64,000 nt of DNA, taken from NCBI GenBank assembly GCA_021521415.1, contig JAIQDT010009023.1:1-64000 (forward strand). The letters run 5' to 3'. How positions within the stretch are numbered: position 1 is the stretch's first letter; every line of letters begins with the position of its first letter. Under the pieces are notes generated by a model that saw only the letters and a list, made by a program, of their open reading frames with translations, was not told the DNA's origin and did not search any database. The DNA is from Bidens hawaiensis (taxonomy: Eukaryota > Streptophyta > Magnoliopsida > Asterales > Asteraceae). A program made the position numbers and the translations under genes. Below, in pieces: positions 44,565 through 57,595 of the stretch.

Positions 44565-46667
44565 GAAAATATATAAATAACGAACTCTAACTTATTTAAA
44601 CCCGACACCATCTTTTGGGTAAAGTTGTTTTTATAAAAGATGTACATTTTCGCATGATAAACGTAAGCCTTAAATCAATATCTGTAAATTTGGAGCTTTC
44701 GGTGATCAAATCGACCCCGGCCCGCTAAGGTCAAAGTTAAATTAACTACGCAATTGATTGAAGAAATATGGGCAGTGTTGTATCTAAACCATCATGGAAG
44801 AAATATTAATAACTAATTAGTAATTAATAAATTTAAAGGTCAAAATAAAATTAACTACGCAATTGATGAATATAAAATAAGAAATTACCTTGTATTCAAA
44901 TTCCACTGTCAAGCTCCTGATATGTAATTATAATAAAACAATAGTTTATAAAGCTTTTGATAAATAAAGTAAAAAACTTTACACAACAAACACCAAATAA
45001 ATTGAGGTTTTTACCTAACACCCGATTAGAGATTGAGCATAAGATGTAGTTTATATAGCCTTTTGATATCTTATTTTCATTAGTAATATACTAATAATGT
45101 ATTCATTTTTTAGTACATACAAAAAGTGAATAAAATAATTTTTAGTGGTTCTTAAATATTTAGTAGTAATTGAATCTTACTATTGTATAATAGTATTATT
45201 TCTCCTAATCATTATACCTCCACATGGGACGTCATCACCATAAAACTGCCTCAAAAAAGCTTTTAATAATTCCTAGAAAAAGACAATGATATAAATTTAA
45301 GTAAACATAATAAATAAATTAAATATGAAAATATGTTATTAAGCTTGGTACCAGATGTTGTGAAACTGAATCTCTTAATTTCTTAAAAATAAAAAAAGTC
45401 AACACGTTTTCCCATTTATATAGAGAATAATTAAAGATTTTAATTACAGTTAATTTATAAACTGATTATTTTTGCATAATTATGGTATATTGAATGATAT
45501 GTGGTTTTGATAATTGAATGTGATTTTAATCCGGTTATTCAAATGATTTTGAATTTTGGGATATTCAATGATATTAGAAAAGTTAGTCTCGCCATTTTTA
45601 TTATAGAAAGTAATTAATTTTGATAAATGACTATCATAAAGTAAATTAATAAAACTATTAAATGATTTATCATAAAGTAAATTATCCCTTCTTTAGTAAA
45701 CATCATTTTAATAAAGAAATATAGTATATAAATAGGCTTAATTAATTGTATCATATCCCGTATAATAAATATCCTTTGAAGTGAGTTTATACATTTATTT
45801 TTAATTAGTTGACTTAATTAAAATTTTCAATTTCATATCCCATCTCTAGTAAAAATTATTTTAATTTATAGGATTAATTAGTATACATTATTTTTTTTAT
45901 AAAACTAAACAAAGTTATATTCTAGGCTTAATTATTTATGTTATTGTTAACTGAGTCTAATTTTAGATGTATGGGATTTAACAATTCATACCAGTTACCA
46001 AAATTCGTTTAATTGATATGATTAATTATATTAATGGTAATAAATATCAATTACTAACTTATTCTTGTACATTACTAATTTTATGCTATAGCTTGAAATA
46101 TGGGGTAGATTTAGACATATCAATTTTAATTATATTGTAATTAATCGTGTTTAAAACATTATATCACCTAACCTAACTAAAACACGAATTATAAGAATCT
46201 TTATAAAAACGTAAATACATTAATTAATTAACAATAATAATTTATTGGTTACCTTAATTAAAACACAGTAATTAGAAAATTAAAATAAAGACATATTAAA
46301 TTGGTCAAATGTATTAAAGATTCTATAATGTACGTGAGCACCAGATTATTAACTATTATAACCTATTATTGTAAGTGGTCAAGAATTCGAATTTCAAAAT
46401 GGTTCAAATAAATAATTTTTGTTATTCACTTAAGGAATTTAGTTGAAATTGACATTAAATTCACAATAACTTGAAATATCTAGAAGAAACTAATATTTTT
46501 TTATTTAATACATGAATATTGAATAATTATGAAACGAGTTTATATTTATGGATGGTATTCAAAAAATTAAAAATGGTTGAAAAAAATTAGTCAAATTAGG
46601 AACGAGAATTATGTTTAAATATGTAAATTTTATTGAAACATATTCAATATAAATGGTCAAATTGAGT
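44565..46667. other. AT-rich intergenic DNA
   Basis: No ORF, RNA gene or recognisable element seen. It contains many TTAATTA-like stretches. Confidence 0.5.
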
Positions 46668-46672
46668 CAAAT

Positions 46673-48676
46673 TGTGACAACTGCCCAATCCGACCCGACC
46701 CAGGTACCCGTTTTCGAATCCGATTCTTTTTATGATTTAAAATTTGATTGTTAATCTTTGTAAATTTAACATTAAATAAATTATATATACCTATATTACT
46801 TACTAATAATAATAATTTCTTTCCGCCGTCCCGCCTCTTTCTCTCTTTCGTCGCCGTCCCGCCTCCTTCTCTTTCTTGTCGCCGTCCCGCCCCTCTGCTT
46901 AACCCTTTAGCCTGAACCCCTTTTTCTCTTAACTCTTTGCTTGTCCTTTGGTTCTTCCCGCCTAAGGATGTCTGCGCAGCTCCACGCGCCAGACTCTTTT
47001 CAAGGAAGCCTGCGCGAAGACCAGCTGTTCCTGCGATGCGCCAGACGAACTCTTCTCGCAGCGCGCTAAGAATTGTAGTTCTTCTCGCAGCGCGCTAAGA
47101 ATTGTAGTTCTTCCCGCGACGCGCTAAGAATGGTAGTTCTTCCCGCGGCGCGCTAAGAATTGTAGTTCTTCCCGCGGCGCGCTAAGGATTTGTAGTTCTT
47201 CCCGCGACGCGCTAAGGTTTGTTCTGTCTGCCTTCGCCCTCGCGCGTGCGCTCGAATTTTCTCGCGCTAGACCTTAAGTCTTTTCTTCAGTTAGGTCAGC
47301 CTGTATTCTTTTGAGATATCTTATCTTTTGTTTGAGCTCTTTAGGTCAGTTCCGACATCTGTCCGAAAAGCCACTTTCGGCGCAGCATGCGCACCAATCC
47401 TATTGGTTGACAGAAAAAGTGACTGACATAATCTTCTGAAATCTTCTTTCGCAGGTCTTGTACAGTGTTTTCCCTGTCACCTCCCATGCTTTGACCTGTA
47501 ACCTGTCAGCTTTCCCCCATCCCCTACAGCTGCCGGCATATCTTTGGATATCTTTTGCTTTTGGATTCTTGTACTTTTTATATCTTTTGCTTGATTTGAT
47601 AAGATCTTTTCCTCCTTTTAAGGGATTGTGTTCCCTAGGGTTTTCCTATAAATTAAACTATTTTCTTGTTTATTATCACCACACTACACTTAAACGCTCC
47701 TCAAATCTCTCTCCCTTGCCCTCTGCCGTAGTTCCTCCGCCGCTCTTCTCTTTTTGCCTCCGTCTTCTCTTCTGTTCTGCCGGAACCTCGGTAAATAAAT
47801 ATATATATTTTGTTTTAATTTGTTTAACTAACAGGAATCGGTACTTAAGACATAAAAACCAATCGTTAAACCAATAACCTTTTATTTATAGGTTAACTTG
47901 TGCTTGTTTAAAAGTTGGTTCTTGCATTATCTTTCTTCGCGCCGTTTACAAGTGAGTAATCTCGTACTTAATCCCTTTTTATTTTTAACGTTTTGGGATG
48001 TTCATGTGTTCGTACAACTTGAGTCTTAAACTTGTTTATGAAACTTATGTGCGCAAAACCCCATGTGTTATGGACGTTTACTTGGCTGTTTATTTGTATG
48101 TGTGACTCATTAACCGCTTTGACGGCCTATTCCGAAGTTTTCATGGATCCATTAGATGAACACGGGAGACCTATCGTTTACGGTTTTCTTGTTTTATTAC
48201 ACATGCACGAATGTTTTCTTGTTTTTGTGCTCAATTGGGAGCATGGATTGAACTATGAGCTATGATCTAAGGCTTGATCACAATCTGATTACACCCTATG
48301 TTAAACCCCAGTTAAGCACATGTTGCGCGCAGTGTTTGTATTATCTATTTATATCTATTAAACTTGATTTCTCACCGACACGCAAGTGTTGACGTTTTAT
48401 TTTAACACATGTTCAGGTTTGCTGTAGCTGCTTTTGGGAATCTCTTGGACGCGTAGGATGTTTTCTTTTTGTTTGGACCTAGATTAAAATGTAACAAGAC
48501 AAGTTATGTTATTTGAATAGTTTAAGTTATGATGTGATTTATGTTACTTTATGTCGTGTTCTGCGCGTGCGCAATGAAATGTATTTATTAAATATTGACA
48601 CCCAAATAGTGTCACGAGTAATGAAACAAATACGTGGCGCCCCGATGTATAATCCGCCATCGGTCGGGGTGTTACA
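46673..48676 (+). repeat. 5' LTR of element 4
   Basis: TGTGACAACTGCC to GGTGTTACA, with a six-copy 29-bp array and a TATA box CTATAAATT (47646-47654). The LTR-internal ORFs (for example 47458-47877) recur in the 3' LTR and are not genes. Confidence 0.93.
47053..47218 (+). repeat. 29-bp tandem array in element 4 LTR (6 copies)
   Basis: Variants of CCCGCGGCGCGCTAAG plus AATTGTAGTTCTT. The first two units have CTCGCAGCGCGC. One more unit than in element 2. Confidence 0.85.
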
Positions 48677-48679
48677 GAT

Positions 48680-48691
48680 TGGTATCAGAGC
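48680..48691 (+). other. tRNA-iMet primer-binding site of element 4
   Basis: TGGTATCAGAGC, 3 bp after the LTR. Confidence 0.85.
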
Positions 48692-48909
48692 TCCGTGACT
48701 TTAGGATAGGTGGTTAGTCGTAACGACCTAGAATACCTAAGAGTCCCTTCTCGCGCATGAGAAATATCTCATGTTTGCGCGCTAATTGTTAATTACTCGA
48801 TATTTATAAAATATGCTCGCGCATATGCAGCGCATGATTTCATATTTATTTCGCAATCTTTCGATTTTTATTGAATTTCAATTTATTTCTTACATATTCG
48901 TTTGTTGTG

Positions 48910-49245
48910 GGGATTGAAAATCCGAGAAGTCATGGTGGTACATGAATAGTTGATTTTCAATTACCATTAGCTTTACGTTTTAAATTGAAGATTTGAAAAG
49001 TCAAGGTGATACATGAATTGTCAATCTCCAATATTCATTTACTCGATATTTTAAATTGAAGATTTGAAAAGTCATGGTGATACATGAATTGTCAATCTCC
49101 AATATTCATTTACTCGATATTTTAAATTAAAGATTTGAAAAGTCATGGTGATACATGAATTGTCAATCTCCAATATTCATTTACTCGATATTTTAAATTG
49201 AGAATTCGGAAAGTCATGGTGATGCATGAATTGTCGATTTTCAAT
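48910..49245 (+). repeat. ~70-bp leader repeat, 5 copies
   Basis: GTCATGGTGATACATG units near 48928, 48999, 49070, 49140 and 49211, separated by TGTCAATCTCCAATATTC and AT-rich text. Units 3 and 4 are almost identical, which suggests recent expansion. Confidence 0.85.
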
Positions 49246-49390
49246 TCGAATTTATTACCTGTATTAAGTTTGCATTTAAATTCATATTGTGATAGCATTT
49301 AACTCCGCGAAACAAGCTTTATGACGATATACTTTGCGCTAAAACGATTTCCCATACCAAGATATTAACAAAAATTAAAACTTTTATAGA

Positions 49391-52300
49391 ATGCCTCCGC
49401 TATCTCGCCGCCATCAAAGGAGAGAAGCCTCGCGCAGACGTAGGCAGCAACGTTCCCAGGAAATGGCCGCCGCAATAGCCCAAGCCTTAAACCAAAATAA
49501 TCCCAACCCCTCCGGATACAATATTAAATCTTTTAATGCGGGTAACCCTCCGAAATTCACAGGGCTTGAAGGAGCCACCGTGATGCTCCAATGGCTCGAG
49601 AAAATTGAGAACACCTTCCTCCATACCCAATGCCCTCCAGACCGACGAACCTTATACGCCTCAAGTGTCCTAGAATCAAGAGCGCTTACTTGGTGGAACG
49701 GAGTAGCTCATGCGCGTGGCGCAGAGGCTGCTTCTAGCATGCTCTGGGAGGAATTCAAGGAACTCTTGACTAGAGAATTTTGCCCTCCCAACGAAATAAA
49801 GCGCCTTGAGGAGGAATTTTGGAACTTGAAGCAGTACAGTGGCGAAGCGCGCGAGTACGCCATGCGCTTCCACGAACTTAGTTTGCTTGTCCCGCACCTA
49901 GTTACCCCTTCCCGCCGAGCCATCGAGAAGTTTCTTGGGGGTCTTCCCATGGAAATTCAAGATTCTGTTTGGGCCAGGAACCCAGCAACCCTCTCTGACG
50001 CCATCGAGTTGGCCGCTGTGCTCAGCGACAACCATGTCAGGGCAGGAACCCTGTTCCTGCGGGGAGCCGAAAAGACCAAACCCACCAAGACTGTCCCAGA
50101 ACCAACAGAAACCAAGCCAGAACCCTCAAACCGTAACAACCTCAAGCGCAGGCGCAAAGCCTACGCGCTTACCAACCCGCTCATTGTCCAGCAACCCGCC
50201 TACCAACCTCCAGTACACGCTCCTAACCCACTGTCAACTTACCCAACACCCCCTGTAGCCCATAATTATGCCTTAACCAATCCCGCACTCCCTGCCCCGT
50301 CAACTAAGAAACCTTACACAGGAAACCAACCCTTTTGCCCAACCTGTAGACTTCACCATCCAACTCAAGTCCCGTGTCGACAATGTAACCGATGTGGCCG
50401 TACTGGTCACACTGCTGAGAACTGTAGAGTCCTTCCCGCCAACCCAATCGCGCAAACACCACCAACTTACCCGCTAAACCCACAACCAACATACCCTAAT
50501 CCACGACCCAGGTCGTGCTATAACCGCGGTGACCCCAGTCATTTCCGGAACGCGTGCCCGAGACTGCAAGTACAAATTACGCAAGCTAATCCAGTTAACC
50601 AAATTTCAAACCAAGTGTCGCGTGGCCGAGCTTTTAATATAACCGCGCCCCAAGCGCAAGCGAATAATGACGTGGTTAATGGTACATTTTTACTTAACGG
50701 ACAATATGCATCTATACTTTTTGATACTGGCGCCGATAGAAGTTTTATTTCTCGCGCATTTGAACAAAAACTCGCGCGACCGCGAGTAAACTTAAACGAA
50801 AACTTTTCAGTTGAATTGGCTAATGGTGAAACTATTTTAATAAACTCCGTGATCAAAGATTGCACGCTTAACCTTAATGAACATGATTTTCTAATCGACC
50901 TCATTCCCATGCCTCTTGGAAGTTTTGATGTGATTATTGGAATGGACTGGCTCTCGCAAAATCGCGCCGAAGTAATCTGCGCCAAGAAGTTGATTCGCAT
51001 TCCTCGGGAAAATGGTGAAAATCTTCATATCTATGGCGAGAAACCATCTAACGGTCTTAAACTTATGTCATGCTCTGAAGCCCGAAGACTCTTGCGGAAG
51101 AATTGTGTCGCATTCTTAGCTCATGTGGTCAGACCCGATGAAGGAAAGAAGAAACTTTCTGAAATTCCCATCGTGCGTGACTTTCCTGAAGTCTTTCCCG
51201 ATGATCTTTCTGGTTTACCTCCCGCTCGGGAAGTCGAGTTTCGTGTTGATCTTGTCCCTGGTGCTTCCCCCGTAGCCAAATCTCCTTATCGTCTTGCACC
51301 CGCTGAAATGCAAGAATTAGCAAGTCAACTTCAAGAGTTGACCGATAAAGGATTCATTCGCCCTAGCTCTTCGCCATGGGGTGCTCCGGTGTTGTTCGTT
51401 AAAAAGAAAGACGGTTCGTTTCGCATGTGTATCGATTACCGCGAGCTGAACAAGCTCACCATTAAGAACCGGTATCCCTTACCGCGTATTGACGACCTCT
51501 TTGACCAACTCCAAGGTGCCTCTTGTTTCTCCAAGATCGATCTCCGTTCGGGCTATCACCAGTTGCGTATCCGCGAAGAGGATATTCCCAAGACTGCTTT
51601 TCGAACCCGCTACGGTCATTTTGAATTCTTGGTCATGCCCTTCGGTTTAACCAACGCACCCGCTGTTTTCATGGATCTAATGAACCGGGTGTGTAGGCCT
51701 TTCTTGGACCGATTCGTGATTGTGTTTATCGATGACGTTCTGGTGTATTCCAAAACCAAGACCGAGCATGAGCAACATCTTCTGTTGGTGTTGCAAAAGC
51801 TTCGAACCGAACAACTCTATGCCAAACTCTCCAAGTGTGAGTTCTGGTCGGATGAAGTACAGTTTCTTGGTCATGTTGTAAACAAGATGGGTATTCATGT
51901 TGATCCATCCAAAATTGAAGCAATCAAGAACTGGATTACACCGTCCACTCCTACCGAAATCCGTTCCTTTTTGGGCTTAGCTGGTTACTACCGGCGATTC
52001 ATTGCGAACTTCTCAAAAATCGCCTTGCCTTTAACAGCTTTAACGCACAAAGGCAAACCGTATCTTTGGGGCTCTAAGCAAGAAGAAGCCTTTCAAACGC
52101 TCAAGCAATTGTTGTGCGAAGCTCCTGTTCTAGCGTTACCTGAGGGTACTGACGACTTTGTCGTTTATTGCGATGCCTCCAACCAAGGTCTCGGTTGTGT
52201 ACTTATGCAACGAGGCAAGGTTATCGCTTACGCGTCTAGGCAACTCAAAATTCATGAAAAGAATTATACGACTCACGACCTCGAACTTGGTGCAGTTGTA

Positions 52301-52417
52301 TTTGCCTTAAAAATCTGGAGACACTACCTCTATGGGACTAAGTGTATCATTTTCACCGACCATAAAAGCCTCCAGCACATTTTTGATCAAAAGGAACTTA
52401 ACATGAGACAACGCTGA
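49391..52417 (+). CDS. Element 4 gag-protease-RT-RNase H (ends at a nonsense codon)
   Basis: 1008 codons from ATG 49391. Gag domain as in element 2. The first zinc knuckle, [14 protein letters not shown], is intact. The second reads [14 protein letters not shown], with its second Cys changed to Arg (50525-50527). Protease is [12 protein letters not shown] has [33 protein letters not shown] and the catalytic FIDDVLVYS (YxDD variant, near 51728). RNase H has [17 protein letters not shown] and [10 protein letters not shown]. The TGA at 52415-52417 stands where element 2 has CGA (MRQRRW), so one C-to-T change truncates RNase H and cuts off integrase. RT itself appears catalytically complete. Confidence 0.9.
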   Translation: MPPLSRRHQRREASRRRRQQRSQEMAAAIAQALNQNNPNPSGYNIKSFNAGNPPKFTGLEGATVMLQWLEKIENTFLHTQCPPDRRTLYASSVLESRALTWWNGVAHARGAEAASSMLWEEFKELLTREFCPPNEIKRLEEEFWNLKQYSGEAREYAMRFHELSLLVPHLVTPSRRAIEKFLGGLPMEIQDSVWARNPATLSDAIELAAVLSDNHVRAGTLFLRGAEKTKPTKTVPEPTETKPEPSNRNNLKRRRKAYALTNPLIVQQPAYQPPVHAPNPLSTYPTPPVAHNYALTNPALPAPSTKKPYTGNQPFCPTCRLHHPTQVPCRQCNRCGRTGHTAENCRVLPANPIAQTPPTYPLNPQPTYPNPRPRSCYNRGDPSHFRNACPRLQVQITQANPVNQISNQVSRGRAFNITAPQAQANNDVVNGTFLLNGQYASILFDTGADRSFISRAFEQKLARPRVNLNENFSVELANGETILINSVIKDCTLNLNEHDFLIDLIPMPLGSFDVIIGMDWLSQNRAEVICAKKLIRIPRENGENLHIYGEKPSNGLKLMSCSEARRLLRKNCVAFLAHVVRPDEGKKKLSEIPIVRDFPEVFPDDLSGLPPAREVEFRVDLVPGASPVAKSPYRLAPAEMQELASQLQELTDKGFIRPSSSPWGAPVLFVKKKDGSFRMCIDYRELNKLTIKNRYPLPRIDDLFDQLQGASCFSKIDLRSGYHQLRIREEDIPKTAFRTRYGHFEFLVMPFGLTNAPAVFMDLMNRVCRPFLDRFVIVFIDDVLVYSKTKTEHEQHLLLVLQKLRTEQLYAKLSKCEFWSDEVQFLGHVVNKMGIHVDPSKIEAIKNWITPSTPTEIRSFLGLAGYYRRFIANFSKIALPLTALTHKGKPYLWGSKQEEAFQTLKQLLCEAPVLALPEGTDDFVVYCDASNQGLGCVLMQRGKVIAYASRQLKIHEKNYTTHDLELGAVVFALKIWRHYLYGTKCIIFTDHKSLQHIFDQKELNMRQR

Positions 52418-53963
52418 TGGAACGAACTCATCAGCGATTACGATTGTGAGATCCGATATCACCCTGGAAAGGCTAATGTGGTAGCCGATGCGCTCAGCCG
52501 AAAACCCAGCCAACTTAACTGTATCTTGCCGCACACGCAGCTTCGCTTCGCGACGATCCAAAGCGATCTTGAATCGCGCATTTGCGACGCGCAGCGCGCA
52601 TCGATCAGCAAAGGCAACCTACGCGCCGAGCTAGCGTGTGGCGCAGAAGTACATCTAGTCCCTAACCTGAATGGAATTCTTTGTTATCTCAATCGCGTCT
52701 GGATCCCCAATGATGAGAATCTTCGCTCTGTCATACTGAGTGAAGCGCATAAAACCCGGTATTCCGTTCATCCTGGTGCTGACAAAATGTACAAAGATTT
52801 GCGCCTTTCTTTTTGGTGGCCTGGTATGAAAAAGGATATTGCTGTGTTCGTAGCTAAATGCCTAACTTGTTCTAAGGTAAAAGCTGAACATCATAGCATT
52901 TGGGTAATAGTGGATCACCAAGTTACCCTTGACCGCAAGCAAACATGATAGCATTTGGGTAATAGTGGATCGATTGACCAAGTCTGCCCACTTTCTACCC
53001 ATTCGTGAAACCTACCGTGTTGAACAACTTGCGCATCTTTATGTCAAGGAAATTGTCTGCCGTCATGGTACTCCTTTGAGCATCATATCCGATCGCGATG
53101 GCCGTTTTATATCTCGCTTTTGGAAATCTCTCCAATCTGCGTTAGGAACTCGTTTGGACATGAGTACTGCATATCATCCTCAGACTGACGGACAGTCTGA
53201 GCGAACCATCCAAACCCTTGAAGATATGCTTCGATCTTGCGTTCTTGATTTTGGAGGTAATTGGGATTCACACCTACCTCTGATCGAGTTCTCTTATAAT
53301 AACAGCTATCATTCCAGTATCGGTATGGCCCCATTTGAAGCACTTTACGGTCGAAAGTGCCGTTCACCGATTTGTTGGAACGAAGTGGGTGAAGTTCAAA
53401 TCACAGGACCCGAACTAGTTCAAGAGACAACCGATAAAATCGCCAAGATCCGTGATCATCTGCTGACTGCCAGAAGCCGACAGAAGAGTTACGCAGATCA
53501 CAGGCGGAAGCCTCTCGAATTTCTAGTTGGTGATCTTGTTCTCCTCAAAGTGTCGCCCTGGAAGGGTGTTGTCCGCTTTGGGAAGAAAGGTAAGCTTGCA
53601 CCTCGTTATGTTGGTCCGTTCAAGATTCTTGCGAGGGTGGGAAAAGTTGCCTACAAGCTTGACCTACCGCCCGCGCTCAGCAATGTGCATCCAACTTTCC
53701 ATGTATCCAATCTCAAGAAATGTTTAGCTGACGAGAACCTCCACATACCACTTGATGAAGTTCAAGTTGATGAGTCTATGCATTTCGTTGAGAAGCCCGT
53801 TGAGATTATGGATCGCGAGGTAAAGCAAACCAAGCGCAGTCGCATCCCTATTGTTAAAGTTCGTTGGCAGTCCAAGCGCGGAGCCGAGTTCACTTGGGAA
53901 AGGGAAGATCAGATGAAGATCAAGTACCCGCACCTTTTCTCTGCGCATCCTACTTCGAGATAA
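52418..53963 (+). pseudogene. Element 4 integrase and chromodomain (scrambled)
   Basis: The pol continuation in the same frame begins [15 protein letters not shown] and VADALSRK. The integrase zinc domain is present. At 52892 a 74-bp segment of the family sequence is replaced by a 24-bp copy of nearby downstream DNA, which removes MDFIT (first catalytic Asp) and shifts the frame. After that a second frame (52929-53963) carries [21 protein letters not shown] and the chromodomain-like end ([29 protein letters not shown]). Integrase cannot be functional. Confidence 0.9.
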
Positions 53964-53982
53964 ATTTCGGGACGAAATTTCT

Positions 53983-53997
53983 TAAAGTAGGGGAAAC
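53983..53997 (+). other. Polypurine tract of element 4
   Basis: TAAAGTAGGGGAAAC, directly before the 3' LTR. Confidence 0.7.
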
Positions 53998-56003
53998 TGT
54001 GACAACTGCCCAATCCGACCCGACCCAGGTACCCGTTTTCGAATCCGATTCTTTTTATGATTTAAAATTTGATTGTTAATCTTTGTAAATTTAACATTAA
54101 ATAAATTATATATACCTATATTACTTACAAATAATAATAATTTCTTTCCGCCGTCCCGCCTCTTTCTCTCTTTCGTCGCCGTCCCGCCTCCTTCTCTTTC
54201 TTGTCGCCGTCCCGCCCCTCTGCTTAACCCTTTAGCCTGAACCCCTTTTTCTCTTAACTCTTTGCTTGTCCTTTGGTTCTTCCCGCCTAAGGATGTCTGC
54301 GCAGCTCCACGCGCCAGACTCTTTTCAAGGAAGCCTGCGCGAAGACCAGCTGTTCCTGCGATGCGCGAGACGAACTCTTCTCGCAGCGCGCTAAGAATTG
54401 TAGTTCTTCTCGCAACGCGCTAAGAATTGTAGTTCTTCCCGCGACGCGCTAAGAATGGTAGTTCTTCCCGCGGCGCGCTAAGAATTGTAGTTCTTCCCGC
54501 GGCGCGCTAAGGATTTGTAGTTCTTCCCGCGACGCGCTAAGGTTTGTTCTGTCTGCCTTCGCCCTCGCGCGTGCGCTCGAATTTTCTCGCGCTAGACCTT
54601 AAGTCTTTTCTTCAGTTTAGGTCAGCCTGTATTCTTTTGAGATATCTTATCTTTTGTTTGAGCTCTTTAGGTCAGTTCCGACATCTGTCCGAAAAGCCAC
54701 TTTCGGCGCAGCATGCGCACCAATCCTATTGGTTGACAGAAAAAGTGACTGACATAATCTTCTGAAATCTTCTTTCGCAGGTCTTGTACAGTGTTTTCCC
54801 TGTCACCTCCCATGCTTTGACCTGTAACCTGTCAGCTTTCCCCCATCCCTTGCAGCTGCCGGCATATCTTTGGATATCTTTTGCTTTTGGATTCTTGTAC
54901 TTTTTATATCTTTTGCTTGATTTGATAAGATCTTTTCCTCCTTTTAAGGGATTGTGTTCCCGAGGGTTTTTCATATAAATTAAACTATTTTCTTGTTTAT
55001 TATCACCACACTACACTTAAACGCTCCTCAAATCTCTCTCCCTTGCCCTCTGCCGTAGTTCCTCCGCCGCTCTTCTCTTTTTGCCTCCGTCTTCTCTTCT
55101 GTTCTGCCGGAACCTCGGTAAATAAATATATATATTTTGTTTTAATTTGTTTAACTAACAGGAATCGGTACTTAAGACATAAAAACCAATCGTTAAACCA
55201 ATAACCTTTTATTTATAGGTTAACTTGTGCTTGTTTAAAAGTTGGTTCTTGCATTATCTTTCTTCGCGCCGTTTACAAGTGAGTAATCTCGTACTTAATC
55301 CCTTTTTATTTTTAACGTTTTGGGATGTTCATGTGTTCGTTCAACTTGAGTCTTAAACTTGTTTATGAAACTTATGTGCGCAAAACCCCATGTGTTATGG
55401 ACGTTTACTTGGCTGTTTATTTGTATGTGTGACTCATTAACCGCTTTGACGGCCTATTCCGAAGTTTTCATGGATCCATTAGATGAACACGGGAGACCTA
55501 TCGTTTACGGTTTTCTTGTTTTATTACACATGCACGAATGTTTTCTTGTTTTTGTGCTCAATTGGGAGCACGGATTGAACTATGAGCTATGATCTAAGGC
55601 TTGATCACAATCTGATTACACCCTATGTTAAACCCCAGTTAAGCACATGTTGCGCGCAGTGTTTGTATTATCTATTTATATCTATTAAACTTGATTTCTC
55701 ACCGACACGCAAGTGTTGACGTTTTATTTTAACACATGTTCAGGTTTGCTGTAGCTGCTTTTGGGAATCTCTTGGACGCGTAGGATGTTTTCTTTTTGTT
55801 TGGACCTAGATTAAAATGTAACAAGACAAGTTATGTTATTTGAATAGTTTAAGTTATGATGTGATTTATGTTACTTTATGTCGTGTTCTGCGCGTGCGCA
55901 ATGAAATGTATTTATTAAATATTGACACCCAAATAGTGTCACGAGTAATGAAACAAATACGTGGCGCCCCGATGTATAATCCGCCATCGGTCGGGGTGTT
56001 ACA
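53998..56003 (+). repeat. 3' LTR of element 4
   Basis: Matches 46673-48676. The TATA region here reads CATATAAATT instead of CCTATAAATT. The six-copy array is at 54377-54542. CAAAT follows directly. Confidence 0.93.
54377..54542 (+). repeat. 29-bp tandem array in the 3' LTR of element 4
   Basis: Six units as at 47053-47218. One unit has CTCGCAACGCGC for CTCGCAGCGCGC. Confidence 0.8.
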
Positions 56004-56008
56004 CAAAT

Positions 56009-57490
56009 CATTAATTTATTCAAATTGTTGTTATTTAAACCTATTAAATATAATCAAATATGTAAATATTATTTAAACCTATTCAATATAATTGGATTTT
56101 GACCAACAACAATATAAGATTGATTATCTTACTATAGATAATTTAATGTATTATAGATTGATTGAAATTAGCTATTACAAGTTGGGGACAATAACCTGAA
56201 ATGATAAAATTAAATATTAATATTAATATCACATAAATATATTACAAATTATGGAAGATTTGAATCATATGAAAAAATGTAAAATTGATGTTATGAGTTA
56301 CAACCGGAAAATTTGAATCGCGTTACCGGATAAACGAAATAGTGAAGATTTCCATTGAATCTTCGATTTTGATATATAACCTAAAAAGATTATAAGAAAA
56401 AATCATATAAATATTAATATAAATACAAACAAAAACGGAAAATTATCAGTTTAATCTTGGATTTTGATATAGAATCTAAAGATATTATAATAAAGTAATA
56501 TAAAAATTAAAATAAATTTAAAACTTTACTGGAAAACGTTACCGGAAAATCGTATAACTTCAACATATTAATTCAATCTTGGATTTTGATTTACAACCTA
56601 AAGAGATTATAAAAAAATTATATAGCAATTAAAATAAATATAAAACATTACCAGAAATCTTACCGGAAACAATAGAACCTTACTGGAAAAACGTATAATA
56701 AACTTGGCCATTACTGGAATATAGAAGACGGTTGAGGAATAAGCAGAGAGAGAGAGAGAGATTAAAATGGTTAGGGATTTGTTAATGTAAGAATTACCGT
56801 ATGAATGTTAGGTATTTATACACGAATTTCCTATTGTAATTAGAAACAAAAAATTAGGGAAACTCAATTAACTTAAATTAAGGCGAAAATTAGGGAATTA
56901 GGATTAATTATTTTTTAAAATTTCAATTACTAAAATGTATTGTTCATAAATTAAATCTATACTATATTTAAATCTAGACTATATTTAATTACGGAATTAA
57001 ACTTATTAATGTAGAAATATAAATTACTAATTCAAAAATTGAGATATTCTTTCTAGAGGTAAAAAATTCAAAAAAAAATCATTTAAGAACAATAACACTT
57101 TTAAACCAAAAAAATAATACAAAAATGAATGATATAAAAACATCACAAAATAAAAACCTTAGACACAAAGCTAATGGTGTTTGCTAAAGAGAGTTTGAAG
57201 GTGTAAGAATAACCGTATGAAACTTAACTATTTATACGGATTGAATTATGGTTGACTAAATTATAGAAGGAATGTATACATGGAATTGATTAGAAACAAA
57301 TAATTAGGGAATTTCAAAAAAATTAAAAGAAGAAAAGAGAGAAATGATGTGATAGATTTGATATACAGGAGGAGAGAGAAAATGAAATAGATAAAAAGAG
57401 TATATATCCTTATAGTAAAAAAACTAATTGATTGTATAGCAAAACTATGACCACATATTTAGTTCTTAAGTTCTTAAAACTCAATTGGTT
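56009..57490. other. AT-rich degenerate repeats
   Basis: No gene. Three diverged ~100-120 bp units (near 56345-56700) share AATCTTGGATTTTGATAT, ACCTAAAGAGATTATAA and TTACCGGAAAA. A (GA)n run is at 56744-56761. Confidence 0.55.
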
Positions 57491-57595
57491 TGAAGAGGTA
57501 TGTACCCGCCTTAACATCGAGCGGGGCGGGTCAACCCACAAGATATAGACAAGAGGCTTGAAATCAAGATATCATGAAGGCACAAAGGCAAAACC

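Larger units (their letters stand above)
46673..56003 (+). mobile_element. Element 4: full-length Tekay-like Ty3/gypsy chromovirus
   Basis: A 9.3-kb element flanked by CAAAT (46668-46672 and 56004-56008), same family as element 2. LTRs are 46673-48676 and 53998-56003, with about ten differences (0.5%). The internal region has an iMet primer site, leader repeats, gag-protease-RT-RNase H in one frame, a nonsense codon, a rearranged integrase, a chromodomain and a polypurine tract. It fell into AT-rich DNA. It retains the RT that element 2 lacks, while element 2 retains the integrase that element 4 has lost. Confidence 0.93.

Noticed and set aside
47458..47877. 139-codon ORF beginning MYSVFPVTSHALTC
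   Set aside because: It lies wholly in the element 4 LTR. The 3' LTR copy is interrupted by small differences.
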